Source: Asticcacaulis sp. ZE23SCel15
GTDB lineage: Bacteria; Pseudomonadota; Alphaproteobacteria; Caulobacterales; Caulobacteraceae
Direction of reading: 5' to 3'
DNA: 64,000 nt
Assembly: GCF_030505395.1 (NCBI RefSeq)
Contig: NZ_CP130044.1
Coordinates: 186,001-250,000 of the forward strand
The position numbers and the translations under genes were made by a program. Below, piece by piece: positions 16,800-26,195 of the stretch. The notes beneath the pieces were generated by a model. It was not told where the DNA came from, made no database searches, and was given only the letters and a program-made list of their open reading frames with translations. Within the stretch, counting starts at the first letter, position 1; each line of letters starts with the position of its first letter.

Positions 16800-17230
16800 G
16801 CTTTTGCCGACTGAAACCAATTCATAAGGCGATCTTCGTTGCGCGCCATGATCGCCAGATGCAGGCGGCGGAACGGTCCGTTCATCATTTCAAGCGAGAC
16901 ATCGAACATCCCAAAGCCCGGACGGGGAGCTGCGGCGGCCACGACGATATCCTTGCGTGGAATGGCGATATCGAGCAGGACGCCCTGATATTCCAGACGG
17001 TCTTCGAACACGCGCAGTTCACAGCGCCACAGCACCGGCATCACGAACAAAGCGATGCTGACCGGAATCATGCCCAGCACAATGCCGGAAAACTGCGTCA
17101 GAACCGAATCCCCGGCCATGTAGCCATTCGCCATCAACAGCACGCCTGCGACAATTTGCAGCATAGCGGCAACAAACAGCCCGGTCTTTACGATGATACC
17201 AAAACGGTAGGTGTGCAGCGGCTCAGTCAT
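16796..17230 (-). CDS. Hypothetical membrane protein with two N-terminal helices
   Basis: A 144-residue protein I do not recognise. Two hydrophobic helices (TGLFVAAMLQIVAGVLLM and FSGIVLGMIPVSIALFVMPVL) are followed by a soluble PH-like segment (RVFEDRLEYQGVLLDIAIPRKDIVVAAA) resembling small bacterial PH-domain membrane proteins. ATG 17230 has AGGAG seven bases upstream and is preferred over the in-frame start at 17254. It lies between the SURF1 gene and the cyo promoter region, divergent from cyoA, but nothing in its sequence links it to respiration. Confidence 0.7.
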   Translation of the reverse strand: MTEPLHTYRFGIIVKTGLFVAAMLQIVAGVLLMANGYMAGDSVLTQFSGIVLGMIPVSIALFVMPVLWRCELRVFEDRLEYQGVLLDIAIPRKDIVVAAAAPRPGFGMFDVSLEMMNGPFRRLHLAIMARNEDRLMNWFQSAKA

Positions 17231-17584
17231 TACGCGTCTCCTGTGCGACGCCAAAATTTCACATTAGCGTCAGTTTTCATATAGTTGGGGCAGAACAAGC
17301 GTTTGCGCAAGTAAAATATGCGACAATTTGACCCATATGTCAGTTATTTTATATGCGCCGCACAGCCGCCGCACCAGTTTTTTACATAAGTGACGAATTT
17401 TGCAGCAAAATTATTTGATCACCTCATGCTGCACCTGCGACATTTTGCCTATTGCCATCGCGCAAATTTTCATTAGTAGGCAAGCGCTTTGACATTTAAA
17501 ACCTCCTCTTTGAGGAGACAGCCTCGGTGAATATCTGTGTCCTTACCCTGTCCCGTTAAGTGTGCTGGAACCGCCCAATCCCTG
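17231..17584. promoter_or_regulatory. 354-base regulatory region upstream of cyoA
   Basis: AT-rich gap without a credible ORF. It holds two similar sites, GCGACAATTTGAC (17320-17332) and GCGACATTTTGCC (17437-17449), resembling the redox-response RegA/ActR/PrrA site; a 17-bp perfect palindrome AATTTTGCAGCAAAATT (17396-17412); and a hairpin CTCCTC-TTT-GAGGAG (17503-17517) about 70 bases before the cyoA start. These are consistent with oxygen or redox control of the quinol oxidase. No unambiguous -35/-10 pair was found. Confidence 0.45.
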
Positions 17585-18598
17585 ATGCGCAGAACTCTGG
17601 GTGCCTCGCTGATCATTCTGGCCGCCGTATCCTTAAGCGGCTGCGAGATGGCCCTGATGGACCCCAAGGGCCCGATTGGTCTGCAACAAAAGGACCTGAT
17701 TATTCTGGCGACCCTGCTCATGATGATTCCGGTCGTTCCGGTTATCGTCATGACCATCTGGTTTGCCTACCGCTACCGCGCCTCCAATGACAAGGCGACC
17801 TACGATCCGAATTTTGAGCACTCCAACCGCATCGAAGCTGTGGTGTGGGCCGTGCCGACCTTGATCATCATTGCGCTGGGCACCGTGACCTGGATCACCA
17901 CCCACCAGCTTGACCCGCACAAAAAGATCGAAGCCGCCGCCGACCGCAGCCATATCGCCCCGATCGAGGTCGAAGTTGTCGCCATGGACTGGAAGTGGCT
18001 GTTCATCTATCCGCAGTACGGCATCGCTACGGTCAACGAAATGGCCATGCCGGTAGGCACCCCCGTCCATTTCAAGATCACCTCGGCCAGCGTGATGAAC
18101 TCTTTCTTCATCCCGCAACTGGGCAGCCAGATTTATGCCATGAGCGGCATGGAAACCAAGCTGTCGCTGCGGGCTGACCACGCCGGTGCCTATGACGGCA
18201 TTTCGGCCAACTATTCCGGCAATGGCTTTGCCCATATGCGCTTTAAGGCCAAGGCCATGACCGACGCCCAATTCGAAGCCTGGATCGCCAGCGCCAAAAC
18301 CTCAGCGCAGTCTCTTGATACCGTCGCCTACAAGAGCCTGAACCAAAAGAACGTCGCCCCACAGCCGCTCTATTTTGCCGCGGTTGAGCCGCTAATGTTC
18401 AACAAGGTTCTGAATGGTTGCGCTGAGGGCGGCCTGTGCCGCGACGACGCCCACAACATGGCCGTCATGAAGAAACTGGCCCCCAATGCCGAAGAGTGCG
18501 AAGACCCGAAGCTGGCGGCCGCGACAGGCCAAAGCGTCAAAGGCGCTAAACCCATCGGCAATGTCGCCTTCAAAGACAACGCTACCCCGGCCAGCTAA
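17585..18598 (+). CDS. cyoA: Cytochrome o ubiquinol oxidase subunit II
   Basis: A 337-residue lipoprotein subunit of the bo3-type quinol oxidase. ATG 17585 gives a lipoprotein signal (LIILAAVSLSGC) with the modified Cys at residue 20; an in-frame GTG at 17537 would add an unusual hydrophilic leader. Two transmembrane helices (LIILATLLMMIPVVPVIVM and VVWAVPTLIIIALGTVTWI) are followed by a cupredoxin fold (VVAMDWKWLFIYPQYGIATVNEMAMPVGTPV...MNSFFIPQLGSQIYAMSGM) that lacks the CuA Cys ligands, as expected for a quinol rather than cytochrome c oxidase. First gene of cyoABCD; an 81-base gap precedes cyoB. Confidence 0.95.
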   Translation: MRRTLGASLIILAAVSLSGCEMALMDPKGPIGLQQKDLIILATLLMMIPVVPVIVMTIWFAYRYRASNDKATYDPNFEHSNRIEAVVWAVPTLIIIALGTVTWITTHQLDPHKKIEAAADRSHIAPIEVEVVAMDWKWLFIYPQYGIATVNEMAMPVGTPVHFKITSASVMNSFFIPQLGSQIYAMSGMETKLSLRADHAGAYDGISANYSGNGFAHMRFKAKAMTDAQFEAWIASAKTSAQSLDTVAYKSLNQKNVAPQPLYFAAVEPLMFNKVLNGCAEGGLCRDDAHNMAVMKKLAPNAEECEDPKLAAATGQSVKGAKPIGNVAFKDNATPAS

Positions 18599-18679
18599 GC
18601 CCATCAATACGACAAAAGCGGCCGGGCAACCGGTCGTTTTCATACTAACTGTACCTTCTTTTCTGAAGTGATGTAACTC

Positions 18680-20704
18680 ATGTCCAGCCCTGTCGCCGAA
18701 CTTCACGAAGATCCGCTTCTTCGCTTTATCTTCGGTAAACTCGATATCAACTCCGTGCCTTGGCACGACCCCATCATCATGGGTGCCGGTTTCGGCATGG
18801 TCAGCGCCGCTGTCCTCGTCATCGGGCTTACCACCTATTTCAAAAAATGGGGCTATGTCTGGTCAGAATGGTTGACCAGCGTCGACCACAAAAAGATCGG
18901 GGTGATGTATGTCATTCTGGCGCTGATCATGCTGCTGCGCGGTTTTGCCGACGCCCTTATGATGCGCGCCCAGCAGGCGCTGGCGTCCGCGGGTGGCGCA
19001 GGTTATCTGCCGCCCGATCACTTCGACCAGATCTTTACCGCCCACGGCGTGATCATGATCTTCTTTGTGGCCATGCCGCTGGTGATTGGCCTGATGAACA
19101 TCATCATGCCGCTTCAGATCGGCGCGCGCGACGTGGCCTTCCCGTATCTCAACTCTTTGAGCTTCTGGTTCACGGTCGCAGGGGCCATTCTGGTCAACGT
19201 CTCTTTAGTGGTGGGTGAATTTGCCCATACCGGCTGGCTGGCCTATGCGCCGTTGTCGGGGATAGAATTCTCGCCCGGTGTGGGGGTCGATTACTACCTG
19301 TGGGCGCTGCAGATATCAGGGCTTGGGACGACGCTGTCCGGTGTCAACCTGATCGCGACCATCTTTAAAATGCGTGCGCCGGGCATGACCCTGATGCGTA
19401 TGCCGATCTTTACCTGGACGTCGCTGGCCGCCAACATCCTGATTGTGGCCGCCTTCCCGATCCTGACCGTGACGCTGGCCCTGCTGACGCTCGATCGGTA
19501 TCTGGGTATGCACTTCTTCACCAATGACGGCGGCGGCAATGCCATGCTGTACGTCAACCTGATCTGGGCGTGGGGCCATCCGGAAGTCTATATTCTTGTG
19601 CTGCCCGCCTTTGGCATTTTCTCGGAAATCGTGGCGACCTTCTCGCGCAAGCGCCTGTTTGGCTATGACGGCATGGTCTATGCGACCATGTGTATCGCCC
19701 TGCTGTCTTTCCTCGTGTGGCTGCACCACTTCTTCACCATGGGCGCAGGCGCCGACGTCAATGCCTTCTTTGGCATCACCACCATGATCATCTCTATCCC
19801 GACCGGGGTGAAGGTGTTCAACTGGCTGTTCACCATGTATCGCGGCCGGGTGCGCCTCGAACTGCCGATGCTGTGGACGCTGGGCTTCATCATCACCTTC
19901 GTCATCGGGGGCGCCACCGGCGTCATGCTGGCTATTCCGGGCGCAGACTTCGTGCTGCATAATTCGGTGTTCCTGATCGCCCACTTCCACAACGTCATCA
20001 TCGGCGGTGTGCTGTTTGGGTGTATCGCGGGCCTCAACTACTGGTTCCCGAAAGCGTTCGGCTTTAAGCTGCACACCGGTCTGGGCAAGATCTCGTTCTG
20101 GTGCTGGCTGATCGGGTTTTATGTTGCCTTCATGCCGCTCTATGTGCTGGGCCTGATGGGTATGACCCGCCGCCTGAGCCACATGGATAACCCCATCTGG
20201 CAGCAGTACCTGATCGTGGCCGCGATCGGCGCCCTGATCATCGCCGTCGGCATCGCGGCCCAGATCGCTCAGATCGTGTGGAGCGTCATCAAGCGCGATG
20301 AATTACGCGATGAAACCGGCGATCCGTGGGATGGCCGCACGCTGGAATGGGCGACCTCCTCGCCGCCGCCGTTCTATAACTTTGCGGTCACACCGGCGAT
20401 CGGTAACCACAACTCGTTCTGGGACGCCAAGCAAACCGGACAGGCTTATGTTCAGCCGGAAAGCTATGCGCCAATCCACATGCCGCGTAATACCGCTACC
20501 GGCCTGCTGATCGGCCTGATCAGCGTACCGCTCGGCTTTGCCCTGATCTGGCATATCTGGTGGCTGGCTATCGCATCGTTTGTGGCCATGGTCGGTATCG
20601 CCATTGCCCATACCTTCAACGAAGACCGCGACTATTATGTGCAGCCGGATGAGATCAAGGCGATCGAAGACGCGCGCTTCGCCAAACTCAAGACGGAGGC
20701 GTAA
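18680..20704 (+). CDS. cyoB: Cytochrome o ubiquinol oxidase subunit I
   Basis: The 674-residue catalytic subunit, reducing O2 to water and pumping protons. [19 protein letters not shown], the quinone-site region [15 protein letters not shown] and [10 protein letters not shown] (low-spin haem His) are conserved; [16 protein letters not shown] carries the CuB His-Tyr crosslink, [10 protein letters not shown] the other CuB His residues, and [16 protein letters not shown] the haem ligands. Fifteen hydrophobic segments, as in E. coli CyoB. The C-terminal [12 protein letters not shown] is also typical. No cyoE (haem O synthase) gene lies in the window, so it must be elsewhere. Confidence 0.97.
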   Translation: MSSPVAELHEDPLLRFIFGKLDINSVPWHDPIIMGAGFGMVSAAVLVIGLTTYFKKWGYVWSEWLTSVDHKKIGVMYVILALIMLLRGFADALMMRAQQALASAGGAGYLPPDHFDQIFTAHGVIMIFFVAMPLVIGLMNIIMPLQIGARDVAFPYLNSLSFWFTVAGAILVNVSLVVGEFAHTGWLAYAPLSGIEFSPGVGVDYYLWALQISGLGTTLSGVNLIATIFKMRAPGMTLMRMPIFTWTSLAANILIVAAFPILTVTLALLTLDRYLGMHFFTNDGGGNAMLYVNLIWAWGHPEVYILVLPAFGIFSEIVATFSRKRLFGYDGMVYATMCIALLSFLVWLHHFFTMGAGADVNAFFGITTMIISIPTGVKVFNWLFTMYRGRVRLELPMLWTLGFIITFVIGGATGVMLAIPGADFVLHNSVFLIAHFHNVIIGGVLFGCIAGLNYWFPKAFGFKLHTGLGKISFWCWLIGFYVAFMPLYVLGLMGMTRRLSHMDNPIWQQYLIVAAIGALIIAVGIAAQIAQIVWSVIKRDELRDETGDPWDGRTLEWATSSPPPFYNFAVTPAIGNHNSFWDAKQTGQAYVQPESYAPIHMPRNTATGLLIGLISVPLGFALIWHIWWLAIASFVAMVGIAIAHTFNEDRDYYVQPDEIKAIEDARFAKLKTEA

Positions 20705-20707
20705 TCG

Positions 20708-21373
20708 ATGAGCCCTCATCCCGCTAACCCTGTAGACGCCCTGAAGGACGAACTGAAGTCCGCCTACGACCATAACCCCAACGACGCCCACGACACGGAC
20801 GATCATCATCATCAGGACGAAGCCGCCAAGGTTACCCTTGGCTTCTGGATCTACCTGATGAGCGACTGCCTGATCTTTGCGACCCTGTTTGCCACCTTCG
20901 CGGTGCTGAAAGACGCAACCGCGGGCGGACCCAACGGCCGGGAACTGTTTGACCTCAGCTTCGTGGCCTTTGAAACGGCCTTGCTGTTGCTGTCGTCCCT
21001 GACCTTTGGCCTGTCGATGATTTCGATGCAGGCCAATAAACTCAAAGGCACGATCGGCTGGCTGGCTGTGACCGGCCTGTTGGGTCTGGGCTTCATGGGC
21101 ATGGAAATCTATGAGTTCAACCACCTGATCCACGAAGGTGCAGGCCCCGACCGTTCGGCCTTCCTGTCGGCCTTCTTCACCCTGGTCGGCACCCACGGCC
21201 TGCACGTCACGTCGGGGCTGGTGTGGATGGGCGTGATGTTCGTTCACCTCTTCCGCCGCGGTCTTACCCCCGCCAACCGCATCCGCATGATGGAGCTGAG
21301 CCTGTTTTGGCACTTCCTCGACATCATCTGGATCGGCGTTTTCAGCATCGTTTACCTTATGGGAGCCGCCTGA
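20708..21373 (+). CDS. cyoC: Cytochrome o ubiquinol oxidase subunit III
   Basis: A 221-residue membrane protein with five helices. [47 protein letters not shown], the GlyMetGluIleTyrGluPhe segment and [18 protein letters not shown] are subunit III signatures. The N-terminal tail is longer and more charged than usual, with [11 protein letters not shown]. It starts four bases after the cyoB stop and overlaps cyoD by one base (TGATG), indicating tight translational coupling. Confidence 0.95.
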   Translation: MSPHPANPVDALKDELKSAYDHNPNDAHDTDDHHHQDEAAKVTLGFWIYLMSDCLIFATLFATFAVLKDATAGGPNGRELFDLSFVAFETALLLLSSLTFGLSMISMQANKLKGTIGWLAVTGLLGLGFMGMEIYEFNHLIHEGAGPDRSAFLSAFFTLVGTHGLHVTSGLVWMGVMFVHLFRRGLTPANRIRMMELSLFWHFLDIIWIGVFSIVYLMGAA

Positions 21374-21825
21374 TGCACATCCCTGATAAGCCCACCCTGC
21401 ACAAAGCCAAAGACCCGCACACGGAACTGGCCGACCATCACGCGGTCGACAAGCTTCAGAAAGGCGATGATCATGGACATGACCACGGTCACGATCATGG
21501 CGCCAGCCACGGTTCGGTAAAGTCCTATCTGATCGGTTTTGCGCTGTCGGTTATTCTGACGGCCATCCCGTTCGCCCTGACCATGATGAAGGTCCTGCCG
21601 TCCCAGATGCTGGTGCCGGTGATCCTGATCCTTGGCGTCGTGCAGATTCTGGTACACCTGCACTACTTCCTGCACATGGACACCTCCTCCAGTCAGGTCT
21701 GGAACAATGCCGCCTTCGTGTTCACGGCCATTATTCTGGGCATACTGATCATCGGGACGATCTGGGTCATGACCCACCTCAACCACAATATGCACCCCGG
21801 CATGATGGGTGGCGGCATGGGTTAA
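21373..21825 (+). CDS. cyoD: Cytochrome o ubiquinol oxidase subunit IV, His-rich N-terminus
   Basis: A 150-residue subunit with three helices (SYLIGFALSVILTAIPFAL, MLVPVILILGVVQILVHLHYF, AAFVFTAIILGILIIGTIWVM); LVHLHYFLHM is the family signature. ATG 21373 overlaps the cyoC stop; the frame extends upstream but that part overlaps cyoC. Residues 25-45 contain a DHGHDHGHDHGASHG tract and the C-terminus is HPGMMGGGMG, both potential copper or zinc binding segments not found in E. coli CyoD. The operon ends here at a terminator. Confidence 0.93.
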   Translation: MHIPDKPTLHKAKDPHTELADHHAVDKLQKGDDHGHDHGHDHGASHGSVKSYLIGFALSVILTAIPFALTMMKVLPSQMLVPVILILGVVQILVHLHYFLHMDTSSSQVWNNAAFVFTAIILGILIIGTIWVMTHLNHNMHPGMMGGGMG

Positions 21826-21849
21826 TCCCCGTACTATTGTGATAATTTC

Positions 21850-21882
21850 AGAGCGCTGCCGAAACCGGCAGCGCTCTTTTTT
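21850..21882 (+). terminator. Rho-independent terminator of the cyo operon
   Basis: GAGCGCTGCC and GGCAGCGCTC form a perfect 10-bp stem with a six-base loop followed by six T. It lies 25 bases after cyoD and also stands between cyoD and the convergent protease gene. Confidence 0.92.
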
Positions 21883-21899
21883 CGCGTTAAATTGAGGAT

Positions 21900-24410
21900 T
21901 TAGATAGGTTCACCGGGGGGAATGCGGACATCATAGCGCCCGCTGGCCAGCAGAGCTTTCATCGCTTCAGGATCGGCAATCAGTTCCGCAAGCCAGGTAT
22001 CCTGCGCGGCTTGCAGGGCATCTTTCGATTTCGCCCTCTTGAGCTTGTCGCCCAGCGCTTTAAGACGGCCTGACACCACCGCCGCGGAAACCGGCGACAG
22101 CACCGCGTCATTACGTCCGGCAATCGCGCCCGGTGTCGTGCCTAGAGCCACACCATTGATATGGCGTGCCAACATTAACACCGTGCGCATCTGCACCCGC
22201 CGCGCCGCTTCGGCCTCCATCGGTGTGCTGACCGAAGGGGCAAACACCGCCGATATGATGCGGTCGAGTACGGCCTCCAGCTTAAGCGCCTCACCGTCAC
22301 GCACCTCCGCGACCGCCAGCCGGTTTAGGCGTTCGGGTGCAAACAAAGCCGACAGGGTCACTTCGGCGGCAGTTTCTGTGGCGACACCCGGATCGAATGA
22401 CCGGCCCATGCGCGAACCAAAGATTTCCGTCTCATACTGCGGATCGGCATCGCCTGTCGTCTGGGCCGCCAGCAGTTTTAGTTGCGCATCGCTTAAAGTT
22501 AGTTCCGACGGTTTCAGCGTGGCAATCAGCGCGTCCAGCGCCGCTGATTGTTGTGAGATCGGCACCGGCGTCAGCACGGCTTCCGCCCCGCCGCCCTTGA
22601 CCGGATAGGCGTAGTCCGTGCCGCCAATCAGCTTGGCCGTCGCCGACACCTGATAGCGATTGAGCAGGAACACCGGCACCAGCCGGCGGCGCAGTTCATT
22701 GACCGCCACGCCATCGGGCAGGCTGTTCAGGCCAAAATCATCGAGCGCAATCCGGCGCACCTGCATCAAATGGGTGATCTCCGCCACCGGATCGGCGCCA
22801 TTGTCCCACGAACTGGCATAGGGGTTTCCGGTCGAATCCGCGCGTCCGTCGATATCGGCGCGGAACCGCAGACGTGCGGCCCCCGCATCGATGCGCGCTT
22901 TCAGACCCGCCTCAGCACCATAAAGGGCATCGACCGAGAACTTATCCCACTCACCGATCCCGATCGCATAGGCATCGGCAAAATCAAGCGCGTCGCCCTT
23001 AATGTCGATCTTGGCGACCGGATAGTCCATGACCGAAGTCCGGCCCTGCCCGGAGCCAGCGAAATTGTGCTGAAAGCCAAGCGCATGGCCGACTTCGTGG
23101 GCCGACAACTGCCGCGCCCGCGCCAGAGCGATCTCGACCGGATCATTGGGGCCGCCTTTGGCGGTTTTGTCGACGCCCAGCATGGTCTCAAACATGATGA
23201 TGTTCTGGCGGATGCGCTGGGAACCCAGAATAACTGCCCCGCGCACAATCTCGCCGGTACGCGGGTCAGTCACCGTCTGACCATAGGACCAACTCCGCGT
23301 CAGGCGGTTGGCCCAGAAGATGACATTATAGCGCGTATCCATCGGATCAACGCCTTCAGGCAAGACCTCGACCCGGTAGGCATCGATATAGCCTGCCGCC
23401 TCAAACGCATCCTTCCACCACATGGCCCCGTCAACGAGGGCGCTGCGGATCGGCTCAGGGGCGGAGTTATCGACATAAAACACGATCGGTTTTTTGACCG
23501 TCGATCGCGCCGCTGACGGATCGGTTTTTTCCAGCCGGAACCGGCGCGCCAGCCGTGTCACCAGCGCCTGCCCCAGAGGTGTTGAAAAATCGGTGATCAA
23601 AATATCGTTTTCCGCCGTGCGCGGATCAAATACCCGCGGCACATAACCGGCATCCGGCAAGCGGATGAAGCTGTGGTGCAGAGTAAAGGTCAGGCTGGTC
23701 GGATCAGAGGCGATGTTGCTGATTTCACGGCCCGGATTTTCAGACGCGAAGCTAAATATAGCGTCCATCTCAAGGTTATCAGGAAAGGCCTTGACGGTCG
23801 TGGTGTCGGCCAAAGTTAGTTCCGGCGCGGCGCGGAACGTGCCCTGCCCTGAGCGGTTAAGGCTGTCGCGCATCCCCCAGGCGTCACGGGTCAAAAAGGC
23901 GGTGATGTCGACGATCACCGATCCGTCGCCCAAGGTCGTCACCACCGGCCCGGCCCAGACGGCCGAGTTGGCAAAGGCATCCTCGACGGCCTTGGCCTCT
24001 TCTTTCGTGCCAGATGCCTTGAACTCCGGCGTCTTATATTCGGCCAGAACCTTGCCGCCGATTTTGCGGAATTGCAGCAGGCGCGTCGGGCCGAACTGGC
24101 CGCGCTCAGGACGCACGCTGGCCGAGCCCATGCCTTCCTTGATCAGGGTGTGGTGCAACACCTCTGTTATGACACCATCCGCTTTAGCGGGCGGCAACTG
24201 CATAAATACCCGCCCGCCGGTCGCATCCACGAACAGCGGCAGCAGGCCGTCAAGGCGCTTATAGGCCGCCGATTGCGCCGCCCATCCGGGGGCCGGGGCA
24301 GACGCTGCGGGTTTTGTCTGCGCCACCGCCTGAGCCGGAGCCTGCGCCATAAGGATAAGGGCCAGAAGGGTTGAGACCTGATAATTTACGTGCCGCACCG
24401 CGTACCTCAT
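21900..24410 (-). CDS. Secreted zinc metalloprotease (DUF5117/DUF5118 type)
   Basis: An 836-residue protein with a signal peptide (LLALILMAQAPAQAVAQ). Zinc motif HEVGHALGFQHN is near residue 437, with the downstream SVMDYP Met-turn typical of metzincin-like enzymes. The N-terminal 400 residues hold the DUF5118/DUF5117 regions (KRLDGLLPLFVDATGGRVFM, AEYKTPEFKASGT, VVDITAFLTRDAW, EPIRSALVDGAMWWKDAFEAAGY). Such proteases accompany TonB receptors in Bacteroidota and Caulobacterales. It is the last gene of a minus-strand run receptor - M20 - M20 - protease, pointing to peptide degradation in the periplasm or outside. Substrate preference is unknown. Confidence 0.85.
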   Translation of the reverse strand: MRYAVRHVNYQVSTLLALILMAQAPAQAVAQTKPAASAPAPGWAAQSAAYKRLDGLLPLFVDATGGRVFMQLPPAKADGVITEVLHHTLIKEGMGSASVRPERGQFGPTRLLQFRKIGGKVLAEYKTPEFKASGTKEEAKAVEDAFANSAVWAGPVVTTLGDGSVIVDITAFLTRDAWGMRDSLNRSGQGTFRAAPELTLADTTTVKAFPDNLEMDAIFSFASENPGREISNIASDPTSLTFTLHHSFIRLPDAGYVPRVFDPRTAENDILITDFSTPLGQALVTRLARRFRLEKTDPSAARSTVKKPIVFYVDNSAPEPIRSALVDGAMWWKDAFEAAGYIDAYRVEVLPEGVDPMDTRYNVIFWANRLTRSWSYGQTVTDPRTGEIVRGAVILGSQRIRQNIIMFETMLGVDKTAKGGPNDPVEIALARARQLSAHEVGHALGFQHNFAGSGQGRTSVMDYPVAKIDIKGDALDFADAYAIGIGEWDKFSVDALYGAEAGLKARIDAGAARLRFRADIDGRADSTGNPYASSWDNGADPVAEITHLMQVRRIALDDFGLNSLPDGVAVNELRRRLVPVFLLNRYQVSATAKLIGGTDYAYPVKGGGAEAVLTPVPISQQSAALDALIATLKPSELTLSDAQLKLLAAQTTGDADPQYETEIFGSRMGRSFDPGVATETAAEVTLSALFAPERLNRLAVAEVRDGEALKLEAVLDRIISAVFAPSVSTPMEAEAARRVQMRTVLMLARHINGVALGTTPGAIAGRNDAVLSPVSAAVVSGRLKALGDKLKRAKSKDALQAAQDTWLAELIADPEAMKALLASGRYDVRIPPGEPI

Positions 24411-24517
24411 TGATAAAAATCACAAAATAGAAAAATGATCCGCGCCGTCGCTTCCCGGCGCGGATCAGGCCCAAAGAAAAAGACCAAGGGGATAGGGCCG
24501 AGTAGAGTTTTTTAGTC

Positions 24518-24561
24518 GCGCATCTTGATCCCAAAACCGCTGCACACTTTTGGGGATGCGC
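24518..24561. repeat. Palindromic interspersed repeat (second copy)
   Basis: On the minus strand, GCGCATC and GATGCGC form an outer stem enclosing ATCCCCAAAA-GTGTGCAGCGG-TTTTGGGAT, an inner stem with one bulged G. The core matches the repeat at 3125-3148. It starts two bases after the M20 stop on the minus strand, so it would fold at the 3' end of that mRNA and could protect or terminate it. Confidence 0.65.
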
Positions 24562-24562
24562 T

Positions 24563-26167
24563 TTACTTTTTAGCCGCGGGCAGAACTGCCGCCGCCGGAT
24601 ATTTGACGCCAAGTTGCTCAAGGTAGGAGCTATACTTGGTCGGATCGTAATAGAGCGGCTCCATTTGCGGGCGCAGACGCTCCATGGTTTCCTTATTGAG
24701 GTGGATGGCCGGGGTATCTTCTGCCGTCAGGACCGGATCATATTTCATATCCTTAAACTGCACGGTCTGCTGATAGTCCTTGGCCGCCGCCACAAGTGAC
24801 GGGGTCGTCACGATATCCATGATGGTCATGGCCAGAACCTCAGCGCCATTGACGGCCCCTTTGTGAGCAATCGGGGTGGCCATAGCGATCGCGGCGGTCA
24901 CATTGTGGCCGATGACATTGGGGATATTGGACGGGAAGCGGATGGTAATGGTCGGCACCGTCCACATGATATCACCAATATCGTCCGACCCGCCGCCCAT
25001 GGACGGCCCGCGTGTTTCCGGCGTCGACAGAGGCGTTAATTTGGTCGTCAGCGGTTTCAGCGCAAAACCGTTGGTTTCCTGCACAGCCTTGGCGAAGGCC
25101 TGATCGTCGGCAGACCATTTGGGCAGACCGACCTTTTGCATATTGGCATAGGCGGCTTCGGCCAAAGGCTTATTGCCATAGTTCGGCGCGGCATAGCCCA
25201 GAACGCGGCGGGTGACCGTCGTGCCGGTCGCTTTGGCGGCGGCTTCGGAGATCGTGTTGCCGGTCTCATAAAGGTTGCGGATGGAGTCAAAGGTCTGCTC
25301 CCGGAAATAGTACCAGACACTGGCCTCACCGGGGACGATATTGGGCTGACTTCCGCCATTGGTGATGATGTAGTGCGAACGCTGGGTCACCGGCAAATGT
25401 TCGCGCTTCATGTTCCAGGCGGCGTTCATCAGTTCCACCCCATCAAGGGCGCTGCGACCGGCCCACGGCGCACCGGCCGAGTGCGAGGTCTTGCCCTTAA
25501 ATGTATATTCCACCGACACCATGCCGTTATTGCCGGCAGGGCCCCATGAGGTGCCCAGTTCATTGGCCACGTGGGTAAAGATTGACACATCCACGTCCTT
25601 GAACACACCGTCGCGGACATAAAACGCCTTGGTGGCCAGCAGTTCTTCAGCCACGCCGGGCCAGATCATCAGACGGCCTTTGATGTTGTTGGCGACCATC
25701 ACATCCTTAGCGGCCAGAGCGGCCACGACCACCAACGGCATACCGGAATTGTGGCCTTCGCCGTGACCGGGAGCCCCCGGCACCTGCGGCGTGATCACCG
25801 GATTGCCCGGCACCTGCGACAGACCCAGAAGTCCGTCGATGTCGGAACCAAGCGCAATCAGCGGCCCGCCCTCACCCCACGTCGCCGTCCAGGCGGTAGG
25901 AATACCGGCGACACCACGGGTGATGGTAAAGCCGTTTTTCTCTAAGATGCCGGTGACGTATTCCGAGGTTTTATATTCCTGAAAACCGGGTTCCGCGAAG
26001 CTATAGATCGAATCGACCATTTGCTGGGTCAGGACGGCGCGGTCCTTAACCCCCGCCTGAGCGGCGGCTTTCAGCTTCGGGCTGGCCTGAGCATGCGCCA
26101 GACCTGCGGGCAGGACAAAGGCGCTCGCCATTAGCGCGGCCATAAGTGAGCGTTTGGAAATGTGCAT
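24563..26167 (-). CDS. Periplasmic M20-family amidohydrolase (copy 2)
   Basis: A 534-residue metal-dependent amidohydrolase of the AbgB/M20D type, with a signal peptide (LMASAFVLPAGLAHAQ). Metal-site segments are LGSDIDGL, GHGEGHNSGMP, GVAEELLATKAF and GHNVTAAIAMATPIAHKG; TSHSAGAPWAG marks the dimerisation-lid region. The usual bridging Cys of GHGCGHN is Glu here. AbgB-like enzymes split aminoacyl conjugates, for example p-aminobenzoyl-glutamate or N-acyl amino acids; the substrate here is unknown. The upstream gene is a close tandem paralogue with the same length and substitution. RBS GGAG precedes the ATG. The 3' end touches the palindromic repeat. Confidence 0.87.
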   Translation of the reverse strand: MHISKRSLMAALMASAFVLPAGLAHAQASPKLKAAAQAGVKDRAVLTQQMVDSIYSFAEPGFQEYKTSEYVTGILEKNGFTITRGVAGIPTAWTATWGEGGPLIALGSDIDGLLGLSQVPGNPVITPQVPGAPGHGEGHNSGMPLVVVAALAAKDVMVANNIKGRLMIWPGVAEELLATKAFYVRDGVFKDVDVSIFTHVANELGTSWGPAGNNGMVSVEYTFKGKTSHSAGAPWAGRSALDGVELMNAAWNMKREHLPVTQRSHYIITNGGSQPNIVPGEASVWYYFREQTFDSIRNLYETGNTISEAAAKATGTTVTRRVLGYAAPNYGNKPLAEAAYANMQKVGLPKWSADDQAFAKAVQETNGFALKPLTTKLTPLSTPETRGPSMGGGSDDIGDIMWTVPTITIRFPSNIPNVIGHNVTAAIAMATPIAHKGAVNGAEVLAMTIMDIVTTPSLVAAAKDYQQTVQFKDMKYDPVLTAEDTPAIHLNKETMERLRPQMEPLYYDPTKYSSYLEQLGVKYPAAAVLPAAKK

Positions 26168-26195
26168 GAAGTTTACTCCGTGAGATTATGTGTAA

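Noticed and set aside
19316-20303. Long antisense ORFs over cyoB
   Set aside because: Composition is that of reversed membrane-protein codons, with no start signal or family match.
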